28,591 nt of DNA from Magnetococcales bacterium. GTDB taxonomy: Bacteria; Pseudomonadota; Magnetococcia; Magnetococcales; Magnetaquicoccaceae. Below are positions 1-7,481 of this stretch, piece after piece; position 1 is the first letter of the stretch, and each line of letters begins with the position of its first letter. The stretch lies in contig JADGCR010000004.1 of assembly GCA_015228895.1 (NCBI GenBank), forward strand, positions 1 through 28,591. Direction: 5' to 3'. The notes under the pieces were generated by a model that ran no database searches, was not told where the DNA came from, and saw nothing but the letters and a program-made list of their open reading frames with translations. The position numbers and the translations under genes were made by a program.

Positions 1-123
1 GGAGAATTCGGGCCGAGAGAGAATGAGGAACGCGGTTTTCGGTGTTCTCTGGTCCAGGTTCAGACCGAAAGGAATTTCAAACCGGTTCTGGTAACCACTG
101 GAAACATTGGACTTTTTAGGCGT

Positions 124-151
124 AAAAAAAGCCGCCCTGGTAGGCGGCTTT
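124..151 (-). terminator. Rho-independent terminator after tRNA-Ala
   Basis: Read on the minus strand, a perfect 9-bp stem (AAAGCCGCC paired with GGCGGCTTT) closes a 6-nt loop and is followed by a run of seven T. It lies about 30 nt beyond the tRNA 3' end, where a terminator for the tRNA, or for a uppP-tRNA transcript, is expected. I saw nothing interpretable in bases 1-123. Confidence 0.9.
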
Positions 152-180
152 GATTTTGAGACTTTCCTAATAACTTTAAT

Positions 181-256
<76 letters not shown>

Positions 257-292
257 ATCTTTCTCGCGGACAGCATTATCCACAATTTGAAC

Positions 293-1099
293 CTAGAGAA
301 CAAGGATAAAGATGAAGAGACCCAAAACAATCCGGTAAATGGCAAACGGCAGCAGGCTCTGATGTCGCAACCAAGTCAGCAACCAGTGAATGACCAGAAA
401 CGCCGATACCCCGGAAACCACAAAACCCAATCCCATGAATAGCCATTCAGAAAAGGTCAATCCCACCCGGATCAACTCCACCGCTTCCAACCCTCCAGCC
501 AACACCCCCACCGGGATTGCCATGAGAAATGAAAAACGAGCCGAAGCCTCACGGGTGAACCCGGAAAACAGAGCCGCGGTCATGGTGATACCAGAACGGG
601 AAGTGCCTGGAATCAACGCCAACATCTGAGCCAAACCAATGATCACCGCATCCCGCCAGGTCAAATGCTCCAATCCCCTGCATCGCGCACCACGTCGATC
701 CGCCCACCACATCAACAAACCAAAAAAAATCATCGTTGAACCAATCAATGCGGGATTGCGCGCCAATGTCTCCACATGTTGCTTGAACAGCAAACCCGCC
801 AAGCCGATCGGTATCGTGGCCCAACCAACCGCCCACGCCATCCGCCCGGCGGGATTATCCCGAAACCCGCCAGGGCGCAACGTGCGCAAAAATCCTTTGG
901 TCAATGCCTCCACATCCCGCCAAAAATAGACCAATACCGCCACCAGGCTGCCCGTGTTGGCCGCAATATCGAAAATCAATCCCTGATCCTGCCAACCCAA
1001 CAAATAAGGAACCAGAATCAAATGCGCCGAGGAACTGATCGGCAGAAACTCCGTGACGCCTTGTACCACACCCAAAATGATCGAATGCATCCACTCCAT
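293..1099 (-). CDS. uppP: Undecaprenyl-diphosphatase UppP (BacA family)
   Basis: This integral membrane enzyme dephosphorylates undecaprenyl diphosphate to the monophosphate lipid carrier used for peptidoglycan and other envelope polymers. The 268-residue length is typical. Both family signatures are present: the (E/Q)-rich segment [17 protein letters not shown] at residues 11-27 (Glu17, His26) and PGTSRSG at 164-170 with the catalytic Arg168. Several hydrophobic helices follow the usual UppP pattern. The ATG start has a good ribosome site (GGGAG about 8 nt upstream). It lies 75 nt downstream of an unknown membrane protein on the same strand and is followed by tRNA-Ala. Identification is by motif and is very secure. 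Confidence 0.97.
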   Translation of the reverse strand: MEWMHSIILGVVQGVTEFLPISSSAHLILVPYLLGWQDQGLIFDIAANTGSLVAVLVYFWRDVEALTKGFLRTLRPGGFRDNPAGRMAWAVGWATIPIGLAGLLFKQHVETLARNPALIGSTMIFFGLLMWWADRRGARCRGLEHLTWRDAVIIGLAQMLALIPGTSRSGITMTAALFSGFTREASARFSFLMAIPVGVLAGGLEAVELIRVGLTFSEWLFMGLGFVVSGVSAFLVIHWLLTWLRHQSLLPFAIYRIVLGLFIFILVL

Positions 1100-1174
1100 A
1101 CAACATCTCCCTCAAGACCCCTCATCCGGTCCGCAAAATCGCCTCTCTCACAGGCCAGTCCAACCGTCCCGAGG

Positions 1175-2050
1175 TCAAGGACTCTCCATCCGATCCCCAG
1201 GTCCCTCAACCCGTTCCCCCTGCTGATAATCCTCAGGGGTCAACCGCTCCTTCGGATCACACTGCCTCTTATAGTCCTCACAAGACATGCGCCACGCCCC
1301 CATGAGGGCATAATCCGCATCATACATCAAAAAAACAAGGATGTCCCACTGCAAATGCTGCGCCTTGGGCGCATACTTGACCGAACTCCCCGAACGGTCG
1401 GCCTGACGACACGCTTTGACCAGATACCTCTTCCGTTCAAAAATCAAATCCACCTCCCGGCCAGCCACAAAGCTTCTTTCCTGCATGAAATCCGCATAAT
1501 GCTCTTCGGACATACCCAACAACATGGCCGTGTCAAACCCGGCGATCACGGAAAGATTGGCGGGAGACACCCTGTACTGTTCTTGCCATTTGCGCGCGAC
1601 CGCAATCAAATCGCTCCGCAACTGATATCCGAAAGTAATCGATACCGGCTCTTGCAGCTGCTCCGCCTCGTCATCCATACGGGTCATGGCCCATTGCAGA
1701 AAGGCTTTGCCTTTCAACCAGACCATCCAGACAACCACACCGACCAGCATCAGAAGAATCCATATGGCGGCAAAATTTTTGACCTCTGCGCTTTTATCAG
1801 GCGGAACCTCCTTGCCTCCAACCGCCGGCTTCGCAACAGACTTCTGAGGGGCCTTTGTCGCCGGAGACTTCTCGGCCTGCACGACCATGACGCGCCGTCC
1901 ACCGACGAAAGCATCCTCCGCTGTCGCCGACCCCATCCCACCGGACAAGACGACAATCAGCCCCAACATCCCCACCGCCCGGATCACCACACGCGTCCGG
2001 AACATCCCACTCAGGTTCGCTTCAATACAGACCATTCCCGTAACACCCAC
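1175..2050 (-). CDS. Secreted or membrane protein of unknown function
   Basis: I do not recognise a family. The product has a hydrophobic signal-like segment near its N-terminus (MFRTRVVIRAVGMLGLIVVL and following, ending near an Ala-Glu-Asp), a Lys/Pro/Ala-rich linker, one clear transmembrane helix (AAIWILLMLVGVVVWMVWL), and a charged C-terminal domain of about 170 residues with several Cys and Trp. The start is uncertain. GTG at 2050 has a strong GGGGAGGGG ribosome site 10 nt upstream, but in-frame ATGs at 2035 and 2005 fit the signal peptide better, and the frame is open to a TTG at 2071. It sits 75 nt before uppP on the same strand, probably in one transcript, so an envelope role is possible but only inferred. 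A sigma-54-like motif lies upstream at 2206-2222. Confidence 0.75.
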   Translation of the reverse strand: MGVTGMVCIEANLSGMFRTRVVIRAVGMLGLIVVLSGGMGSATAEDAFVGGRRVMVVQAEKSPATKAPQKSVAKPAVGGKEVPPDKSAEVKNFAAIWILLMLVGVVVWMVWLKGKAFLQWAMTRMDDEAEQLQEPVSITFGYQLRSDLIAVARKWQEQYRVSPANLSVIAGFDTAMLLGMSEEHYADFMQERSFVAGREVDLIFERKRYLVKACRQADRSGSSVKYAPKAQHLQWDILVFLMYDADYALMGAWRMSCEDYKRQCDPKERLTPEDYQQGERVEGPGDRMESP

Positions 2051-2205
2051 GAAAAAAAATCCCCTCCCCAACCCATAACCACGCGGAAATCATTTGCCGA
2101 CCATCACTATACACCCGCCACCAACCGGCAATCACGGTCATTTCCGACAGAACGTCATCCGCACCTGTCTTACGGTAATCAGTTGCCCCGTCAAACAAAG
2201 TTCGT

Positions 2206-2222
2206 TGCAATTTATTCACCAA
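2206..2222 (-). promoter_or_regulatory. Possible sigma-54 promoter for the unknown gene and uppP
   Basis: The minus strand reads TTGGTGAATAAATTGCA. It has GG and GC exactly 10 nt apart, a complete TTGCA -12 element and TTGG in the -24 element, but lacks the usual CA after GG. It is weaker than the two sigma-54 matches at 11094 and 14396. It faces the unknown gene that precedes uppP, with a leader of roughly 145-190 nt depending on the start used. Confidence 0.4.
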
Positions 2223-2229
2223 AAAAAAA

Positions 2230-2243
2230 TTGACATGGATCAA
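2230..2243. promoter_or_regulatory. FNR-like operator before the cytochrome oxidase operon
   Basis: TTGACATGGATCAA matches the FNR/ANR consensus TTGAT-N4-ATCAA at 9 of 10 specified positions with correct spacing. It lies about 90 nt upstream of coxC. An FNR-family protein with Fe-S ligands and an E-x-x-S-R recognition helix is encoded directly after this operon, so binding by that protein is a reasonable inference. Whether it activates or represses depends on the transcription start, which cannot be fixed from sequence. Confidence 0.65.
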
Positions 2244-2250
2244 AAAGGGA

Positions 2251-2279
2251 TTGACATGTTCGCCAAATTGATATATCAA
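2251..2279 (+). promoter_or_regulatory. Putative sigma-70-type promoter of the cox operon, with an overlapping palindrome
   Basis: A perfect -35 hexamer TTGACA (2251-2256) is followed 17 nt later by TATCAA (2274-2279), which matches the -10 consensus at 4 of 6 positions. The region is AT-rich and directly precedes the operon. A perfect 12-bp palindrome TTGATATATCAA (2268-2279) overlaps the -10. It looks like two FNR half-sites with a 2-bp gap instead of 4, so it is not a standard FNR box. Confidence 0.45.
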
Positions 2280-2331
2280 AATGTGCTATATTTTAATCGC
2301 TCAAGGTCTAATCCAAAGCAAGGAGGAAGTC

Positions 2332-3102
2332 ATGGTGCAAAGCGCGTCGAGTCACCAACAGGCACACCATTGGGAGGTCAGTGTCGCCCCAATGCTGATC
2401 GTGGGTGGAGTATTGTTCCTGGTCGTTTTCAGCTTCATCAGCTGGTTCTCTTACAGCAATAAATTGATGACCATCGTTTGCGCCGGCCTGGGCACACCTC
2501 TGCTCATCGCGGGTATCGCCAAATGGACCGGCGAGGCTTTGACCCACGAACCGGTGATGGAAGGCTTGACTCCCGCCGCGCTTCCCCTGTTCATTGTCTC
2601 CGAAGTGTTCATCTTCCTCGGACTGTTCGTCTCCTACTGGACCATGCGCATCTCCGCCGGACCTGCATGGCCCCCGGTTGGCACGCCCAAGGAAATGAAC
2701 CTCGTCCTGCCAATCATCATGACCGTCATCCTGGTCGCTTCCAGCTTCACCTACCACGTGGCGGAAGGAAAACTGGAGCATGGCGACAAGGGCGGCTTCC
2801 GCAGCTGGGTTTTCTATTCCATCCTGCTGGGTTTGTTGTTCCTTGGCTGCACCATCTATGAATACAACCATCTGCTGCACCAGAATTTCACCCCATCCAC
2901 CAACGCCTACAGCACGGCCTTCTATGCCATCACCGGCTTCCACGCCTCCCATGTTCTGGTGGGACTGGGAGTCTTCCTGACGGTGCTGATCGCCGCCATG
3001 AAGGGCCTGACCAACAAATACCTGACCTATTGCGCCGGTCTTTACTGGCATTTCGTCGATATTGTGTGGTTCTTTGTCGCATCCCAGATCTACTATTGGT
3101 AG
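2332..3102 (+). CDS. coxC: Cytochrome c oxidase subunit III
   Basis: This is subunit III of a heme-copper oxidase, an integral membrane subunit without redox cofactors that stabilises the catalytic core and proton uptake. The 256-residue product has several long hydrophobic helices. Its C-terminal signature is HASHVLVGLGVFL followed by WHFVDIVWFFV, typical of the family. The start chosen is the ATG at 2332 because a strong AAGGAGG lies 5-6 nt upstream; the frame extends 17 codons further to 2281, but that start has no ribosome site. It is the first gene of the operon, which is unusual because subunit III normally follows coxA. Confidence 0.95.
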   Translation: MVQSASSHQQAHHWEVSVAPMLIVGGVLFLVVFSFISWFSYSNKLMTIVCAGLGTPLLIAGIAKWTGEALTHEPVMEGLTPAALPLFIVSEVFIFLGLFVSYWTMRISAGPAWPPVGTPKEMNLVLPIIMTVILVASSFTYHVAEGKLEHGDKGGFRSWVFYSILLGLLFLGCTIYEYNHLLHQNFTPSTNAYSTAFYAITGFHASHVLVGLGVFLTVLIAAMKGLTNKYLTYCAGLYWHFVDIVWFFVASQIYYW

Positions 3103-3115
3103 GACCAAACGGAAC

Positions 3116-3952
3116 ATGGGAGGCAAATGGCTGGGGTGGGTCTTGACCTTGGGTTTGTGCATCTGCGTCTTTTTCGATGTCGGCGCGTTTTCAAGACCCA
3201 CCGAAAATTCGGAAATCGATCCGGCCATCTTTCGTATCGATGAACAAAAATTCATGGGCGTCAGATTCGGCAAGGATCTCTCCCTGTTGAATGAGACGGG
3301 AGAGGTGCAGACCTTCGAGAGTCTCCCCAACCGACCCATGATCCTGGTGCCAGCCTACTACACCTGTGATGGTGCGTGTTTCAATGTAGGGGTCGCCCTG
3401 AAGGAGTTGCTCAAAGGAGTCACGGCTCTGAAGGTCGGCAAAGGGTTCGAAGTGTTGTTTGTCTCCTTTGACAAAAACGACACCAAGGAAAGCCTGGATA
3501 AATTTGTGCAACTTCTTGAGTTGCCGAAGGAGGCGGAGGGGAGAGGCTGGCACTTCACCCGGTTTCAAAACCCGGATGAGATTCAAACGGAAATGGGCAA
3601 ATTGGGGTATAAGTTCTTCTGGTCCCCCAGGGACAAGACCTTCTTTCACCCCACCATCATCATGATTTTGAACTCCGAAGGTCGGGTGGCGCGCTATTTG
3701 AACGTATTGAATATTACCGCCAAAGATGTTGAACTGGCTTTGCTCGAGGCCAACTCCAATCTGTTTCGGCCCTCGGAAACCATCGATTATTTGGTCAGTC
3801 TTTGTTATAGTTACAATTTCAAGGAAGGACGTTATACCCTGAGCATTCCCGTTTTCATCGGTGCGGGATCGTTTTTGCTGGGTATTCTCCTCCTGGTTGG
3901 TTCACTGGGCATTTATCGTCTGATCTATCGTCGCAAGGACATTAAACAATGA
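3116..3952 (+). CDS. SCO1/SenC-family copper chaperone with C-terminal membrane anchor
   Basis: SCO proteins deliver copper to, or reduce, the CuA site of subunit II. The 278-residue product starts with a hydrophobic export or anchor segment (residues about 4-24). It carries the copper-binding C-x3-C motif (Cys84, Cys88, in TCDGACF) and the conserved distal histidine His178 (FFHPT). A second transmembrane helix lies at about 244-268, followed by a basic tail, so the copper domain should sit in the periplasm between two anchors. Most SCO proteins have only the N-terminal anchor. The ATG at 3116 is chosen for the signal segment; its ribosome site is weak. It lies 13 nt after coxC and 11 nt before coxB, which fits a CuA assembly role. 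Confidence 0.92.
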   Translation: MGGKWLGWVLTLGLCICVFFDVGAFSRPTENSEIDPAIFRIDEQKFMGVRFGKDLSLLNETGEVQTFESLPNRPMILVPAYYTCDGACFNVGVALKELLKGVTALKVGKGFEVLFVSFDKNDTKESLDKFVQLLELPKEAEGRGWHFTRFQNPDEIQTEMGKLGYKFFWSPRDKTFFHPTIIMILNSEGRVARYLNVLNITAKDVELALLEANSNLFRPSETIDYLVSLCYSYNFKEGRYTLSIPVFIGAGSFLLGILLLVGSLGIYRLIYRRKDIKQ

Positions 3953-3963
3953 GGAGAATATCC

Positions 3964-4695
3964 ATGAAACGGGCAGTTTCCGCAATGGCCATGATGGGCC
4001 TCGGACTACCAGCCGTCCTGGCAGAGGCGGGGGCGCAGGCAGGCATACCGGATCCGACGGCCAGTTGGAACCATCTTTGGTATGACGTGTTGCTTGATTT
4101 GGCAATCATCGGTGGAATCTTTCTGGCTGCGGGTTTGTATTGGGTATACAAATACCGGGCGACCCAACCCGGACAAATTGGCGACGCGCCCAAACTCACC
4201 CGGTCCGCCGCGATTGGTTACGCCCTGGTACCCGCTTTCCTTTTCATGGCCGACGACTTCTATCTGGCCGCCAAGGGGTGGACCGTGTGGAACGAATACC
4301 GCAATGTCCCCCGGAACGCTCTGGAGGTCAAGGTCACCGGCAGCATGTGGCAATGGTCTTTCGAGTACGACAATGGCGTGACGACCTCTTTCGAGCCGGA
4401 CAGCAAAACCGGCGAGGGGCTGGTGGTTCCGATCGGCAAACCTGTGGTGTTGCGTATGACCGCCACCGATGTGGTCCACTCCTTTTTCCTGCCCGACTAT
4501 CGGGTCAAGGAAGACTTGATGCCGGGTCGCGTCACCTATTTGTGGTTCAATCCCAACAAGCTTGGCGACACCATCGCCACCTGCGCCGAATATTGCGGCA
4601 ACCGTCACTCCTTCATGTGGTCCAAAGTGAAGGTGGTGCCACAAGCCGAATTCGACACATGGATGGCCGACAAGAAACAAAACAAGGGCGCATGA
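3964..4695 (+). CDS. coxB: Cytochrome c oxidase subunit II, CuA-containing
   Basis: Subunit II accepts electrons from cytochrome c at the binuclear CuA centre and passes them to subunit I. The 243-residue product has a signal-like N-terminus, two transmembrane helices (about 40-62 and 82-102) and a periplasmic cupredoxin domain. The CuA ligands are intact: His172, Cys207, Glu209, Cys211, His215 and Met218. The aromatic electron-entry segment MWQWSFEY (128-135) is present. There is no fused cytochrome c domain. Start 3964 has AGGAG 7 nt upstream; that ribosome site overlaps the SCO stop codon. An in-frame ATG at 3949 has no such site. The CuA site means the electron donor is cytochrome c rather than quinol. 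Confidence 0.96.
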   Translation: MKRAVSAMAMMGLGLPAVLAEAGAQAGIPDPTASWNHLWYDVLLDLAIIGGIFLAAGLYWVYKYRATQPGQIGDAPKLTRSAAIGYALVPAFLFMADDFYLAAKGWTVWNEYRNVPRNALEVKVTGSMWQWSFEYDNGVTTSFEPDSKTGEGLVVPIGKPVVLRMTATDVVHSFFLPDYRVKEDLMPGRVTYLWFNPNKLGDTIATCAEYCGNRHSFMWSKVKVVPQAEFDTWMADKKQNKGA

Positions 4696-4729
4696 TTACC
4701 CTCAACGGATATCAGAAGGATTTCAACGC

Positions 4730-6337
4730 ATGAGTACTCCATCGTCGGGATTTAAGCTGTCAGAATGGATCTTTACCACGGATCACAAAAGGATCGGCAT
4801 CCTCTATCTGATCGGTTCCATTGCCGCCTTCTCCGTGGCAGGGATCATGGCTCTCTTGATTCGTATCGAACAGATGTCTCCTGGACCCACCATCGTTTCA
4901 GACGCCATGACCGGCGGTGACCAGTACAACGTCTGGCTGTATTTCCATGGCGCCGCCATGATTCTCGGTTTTCTCATTCCCGGTCTCACCGGTTTCGCCG
5001 CCAACTACCTGCTCCCCTTGATGATCGGGGCCAAGGACGTGGCGTTTCCCCGTATCAACGCCTTGTCGGTGTGGCTCTTCTGGGCCGGCATCGTGGTGGC
5101 GCTGCTGACGTTTGTCGTCCCCGACAAACCGGACGTGATGTGGACGGGATATCCCCCCTACTCCATCCTCACGGGTGGCAACCTCGCCCTGTATGTCTTC
5201 ACCGTCCACCTGATCGGCTTCTCCTCCATTCTGGCCTCGGTCAACTTCCTGGTGACCATCATCTACATGCGGGCGCCGGGCATGGGCTGGAATCAACTCA
5301 ACATGTTTGTCTGGTCCAGCGTGACCGCCCTCACCATCCAATTGATCTTCGTCCCGGTGCTGGCGGCCGCGGTCACGCTGCTGCTGCTGGACCGCTACCT
5401 GGGCACCCACTTCTATGATCCCGCCAATGGTGGCGACGTGCTGCTCTATCAGAACCTCTTCTGGTTCTATTCCCATCCCGCGGTGTACGTCATCTTCCTG
5501 CCCGCCATGGGAATCTTCTACGAAATCTTTTCCACCATGGCCAAAAACCCCATCTTCAACTACAAGGCGGCGGTTTATGGTGGCATGTGGTTGATCGTGC
5601 TGATCTCCGGTGAGGTCTGGGTGCATCATCTCTACTATTCCGGCATGCCCGACTGGCTCCGTATCGGTCAAATGGTCTCCACGCTGCTGATCTCCGTACC
5701 TGTCGGTCTGATGACCATTTCCCTCTTCGGAACCTTGTACAAGGGCGCGATCACCTTCAACATCCCCATGTATTATGGCACGGCTTCCCTCTATCTCCTG
5801 CTCATCGGCGGTCTGACCGGCATCCCCCTGGCCATGACGGTCATGTCGGTCCATCTGGGCGAGACCTCGTTCACCCACGCCCATTTCCACTTCATCATGG
5901 GCATTTTCGCGACCTTCTCGGTGTTCGCCGCGGTGGACTTCTGGTTCCCGAAAATCACCGGACGCATGCTGAACGAAGGTCAGGGAAAGCTGGGTTTCTG
6001 GCTCAACTTCATTGGTGTCAACGTCACCTTCTGGCCCCTGTTCATCATTGGCGTCCAGGGCATGCCCAGACGTTATTGGGACTACTCCCAGTTCCCGACG
6101 CATTTCGCGGACTTTCACAAAATCGCGACCATTGGCGCTTTCATCGTGGCAATCGGCATGATTCTGACCATCAGCAACTGGATCATCAGCGCCATCAACG
6201 GGAAAAAGGCTGCTGACAACCCCTGGGGATCCAAATCTCTGGAGTGGACCCATACCGCCACGCCTCCAGGACCGGGCAACTTTCCCAAACCCGTCACCGT
6301 GGACGCCTCGTGGACGCCGTACAACTACAAATCCTGA
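4730..6337 (+). CDS. coxA: Cytochrome c oxidase subunit I with atypical proton-channel residues
   Basis: This is the catalytic subunit reducing oxygen to water at a heme-CuB site. The 535 residues form about 12 helices. Ligands seen are His73 and His387 (low-spin heme), His385 (high-spin heme), and CuB ligands His249, His299 and His300. The cross-linked Tyr253 is present. The helix VI motif is YSHPAVY (247-253) rather than HPEVY, so the channel glutamate is missing; the YS pair is the hallmark of A2-type oxidases. In helix VIII the usual T-G-x-K reads VPVGLM (323-328), so the K-channel Thr and Lys appear replaced by Val325 and Met328. The D-channel entry Asp in GAKDVAFPR is kept. AAGGA lies 10 nt before the start. 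Identity is certain; the channel reading rests on alignment by eye. Confidence 0.97.
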   Translation: MSTPSSGFKLSEWIFTTDHKRIGILYLIGSIAAFSVAGIMALLIRIEQMSPGPTIVSDAMTGGDQYNVWLYFHGAAMILGFLIPGLTGFAANYLLPLMIGAKDVAFPRINALSVWLFWAGIVVALLTFVVPDKPDVMWTGYPPYSILTGGNLALYVFTVHLIGFSSILASVNFLVTIIYMRAPGMGWNQLNMFVWSSVTALTIQLIFVPVLAAAVTLLLLDRYLGTHFYDPANGGDVLLYQNLFWFYSHPAVYVIFLPAMGIFYEIFSTMAKNPIFNYKAAVYGGMWLIVLISGEVWVHHLYYSGMPDWLRIGQMVSTLLISVPVGLMTISLFGTLYKGAITFNIPMYYGTASLYLLLIGGLTGIPLAMTVMSVHLGETSFTHAHFHFIMGIFATFSVFAAVDFWFPKITGRMLNEGQGKLGFWLNFIGVNVTFWPLFIIGVQGMPRRYWDYSQFPTHFADFHKIATIGAFIVAIGMILTISNWIISAINGKKAADNPWGSKSLEWTHTATPPGPGNFPKPVTVDASWTPYNYKS

Positions 6338-6347
6338 TCTTTTGTCC

Positions 6348-6376
6348 GGCCGGGGGGCATACCCCCGGCCTCTTTT
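6348..6376 (+). terminator. Terminator-like hairpin between coxA and the downstream genes
   Basis: A perfect 9-bp GC-rich stem, GGCCGGGGG paired with CCCCCGGCC, encloses the loop GCATA and is followed by TCTTTT. It begins 11 nt after the coxA stop codon. Its position inside the operon suggests partial termination, which would lower expression of the small membrane protein and ctaB relative to the oxidase subunits. Alternatively it protects the 3' end of the coxCBA mRNA. Confidence 0.8.
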
Positions 6377-6402
6377 AAGGCATTTTCCAGGTGATCTTTC
6401 CC

Positions 6403-6591
6403 ATGGACCGCAATACCATCACTCCAGAACTGCGCAAAAAAATGAACCGGGCCGGCATTTTCTTCTTCCTGCTGGCCTTGGTGCTCATCTGGTTTCTGGT
6501 CCAGAATTTTACCAAACAATATGATCCCGCCACCCGTCCGGATCCCAAACAGAAACAACGCCCCGCAGTCACCGGCCCTGGCCCACAATAA
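6403..6591 (+). CDS. Small single-pass membrane protein in the cox operon
   Basis: This 62-residue product has a charged N-terminus, one transmembrane helix (about residues 18-37, IFFFLLALVLIWFLVQNF) and a Pro/Lys/Gln-rich C-terminal tail. I cannot assign it to a named family. Its size, topology and place between coxA and ctaB fit a small accessory or assembly subunit of the oxidase, which is inference from context. The ATG at 6403 is preferred because AGGTGA lies about 8 nt upstream; an in-frame GTG at 6391 would add four residues. The next gene starts 14 nt downstream. Confidence 0.75.
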   Translation: MDRNTITPELRKKMNRAGIFFFLLALVLIWFLVQNFTKQYDPATRPDPKQKQRPAVTGPGPQ

Positions 6592-6605
6592 GGCGAAATC
6601 ATCTC

Positions 6606-7481
6606 ATGTCCCTGACCTGGAATCAGTATCTCGAGTTGTGCAAACCGAAGATCGGACTTATGATTGCGCTCACCGCCGTGGTATCCCACATGGCCATGGC
6701 GGAGCAGTACCGTGTGACCGCCATTCTGGCCCTGGCTTTCGCCATGATGTGCGGTTCGGCTGGCGCGGCCGTGGTCAACCATTTCTGGGATCGCGACATT
6801 GACCGGCGCATGCCCCGCACCTCCCAAAGGCCGTTGGCTTCTTCCAGTGACAGCCACAATCCCGCCCGCGTTCTGTGGCTGGCGCTCCTTTTGACCATCA
6901 CCGGGGTCAGCCTGCTGACCTGGTACTTCAATCCGGTGGCGGCGCTGCATCTTCTGCTGGGCACTTTTTTGTACGGCGTGGTCTATACCATCTGGCTCAA
7001 GCGGAAGACCTGGCTGAATATCGTCATCGGCGGGTCCGCGGGGAGTTTCGCGGTACTGGCGGGGGCCACCTCGGTCAATCCGGAGCTGTGCACCCTGCCT
7101 GTGCTCATGGCGTTGGTGCTGTTCCTCTGGACCCCTTCCCACTTCTGGAGCCTGGCCATCTTCCTGAAAGAGGAGTACCGGCAGGTCGGCGTCCCCATGT
7201 TGCCGGTGGTGGTTGGCTCTTCCCGGACCGCCCAGATCATTCTGGGCAATACCCTGTTGATGGTGGCCGTCTCCCTGGTCCCGTGGTTCATGCACGAACT
7301 GGGAACGATCTACGCCATTGGCGCTTTGCTCTTCGGCATGGATTTCCTCTACTTCAACCACGCCCTGCTCAGACAGCCGGAAAATCGCCAGCTGGCATGG
7401 AAAAACTTTCTGGTCTCCATGCGCTATCTGGGCGGACTGTTTTTTGTCATCCTGCTGGACAAAAACTGGCCTGTCGGCTGA
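6606..7481 (+). CDS. ctaB: Protoheme IX farnesyltransferase (heme O synthase)
   Basis: This UbiA-superfamily membrane prenyltransferase adds farnesyl to heme b to make heme O, the cofactor or precursor for heme-copper oxidases. The 291-residue, multi-helix product has the family's Asp-rich metal/diphosphate motif followed by a basic segment, NHFWDRDIDRRMPRT (58-72) then QRPL. A heme A synthase (ctaA) and the CuB factor Cox11 (ctaG) are not in the window, so heme A use cannot be inferred. It is the last gene of the operon. Its stop codon abuts the stop of the convergent FNR gene with no intervening base. Confidence 0.95.
   Translation: MSLTWNQYLELCKPKIGLMIALTAVVSHMAMAEQYRVTAILALAFAMMCGSAGAAVVNHFWDRDIDRRMPRTSQRPLASSSDSHNPARVLWLALLLTITGVSLLTWYFNPVAALHLLLGTFLYGVVYTIWLKRKTWLNIVIGGSAGSFAVLAGATSVNPELCTLPVLMALVLFLWTPSHFWSLAIFLKEEYRQVGVPMLPVVVGSSRTAQIILGNTLLMVAVSLVPWFMHELGTIYAIGALLFGMDFLYFNHALLRQPENRQLAWKNFLVSMRYLGGLFFVILLDKNWPVG

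Noticed and set aside
776..2233. 485-codon open frame on the plus strand opposite uppP and its upstream gene
   Set aside because: The translation is rich in Arg, Pro and His with no domain pattern, as expected for the antisense of GC-rich genes, and it lies over the secure uppP gene.
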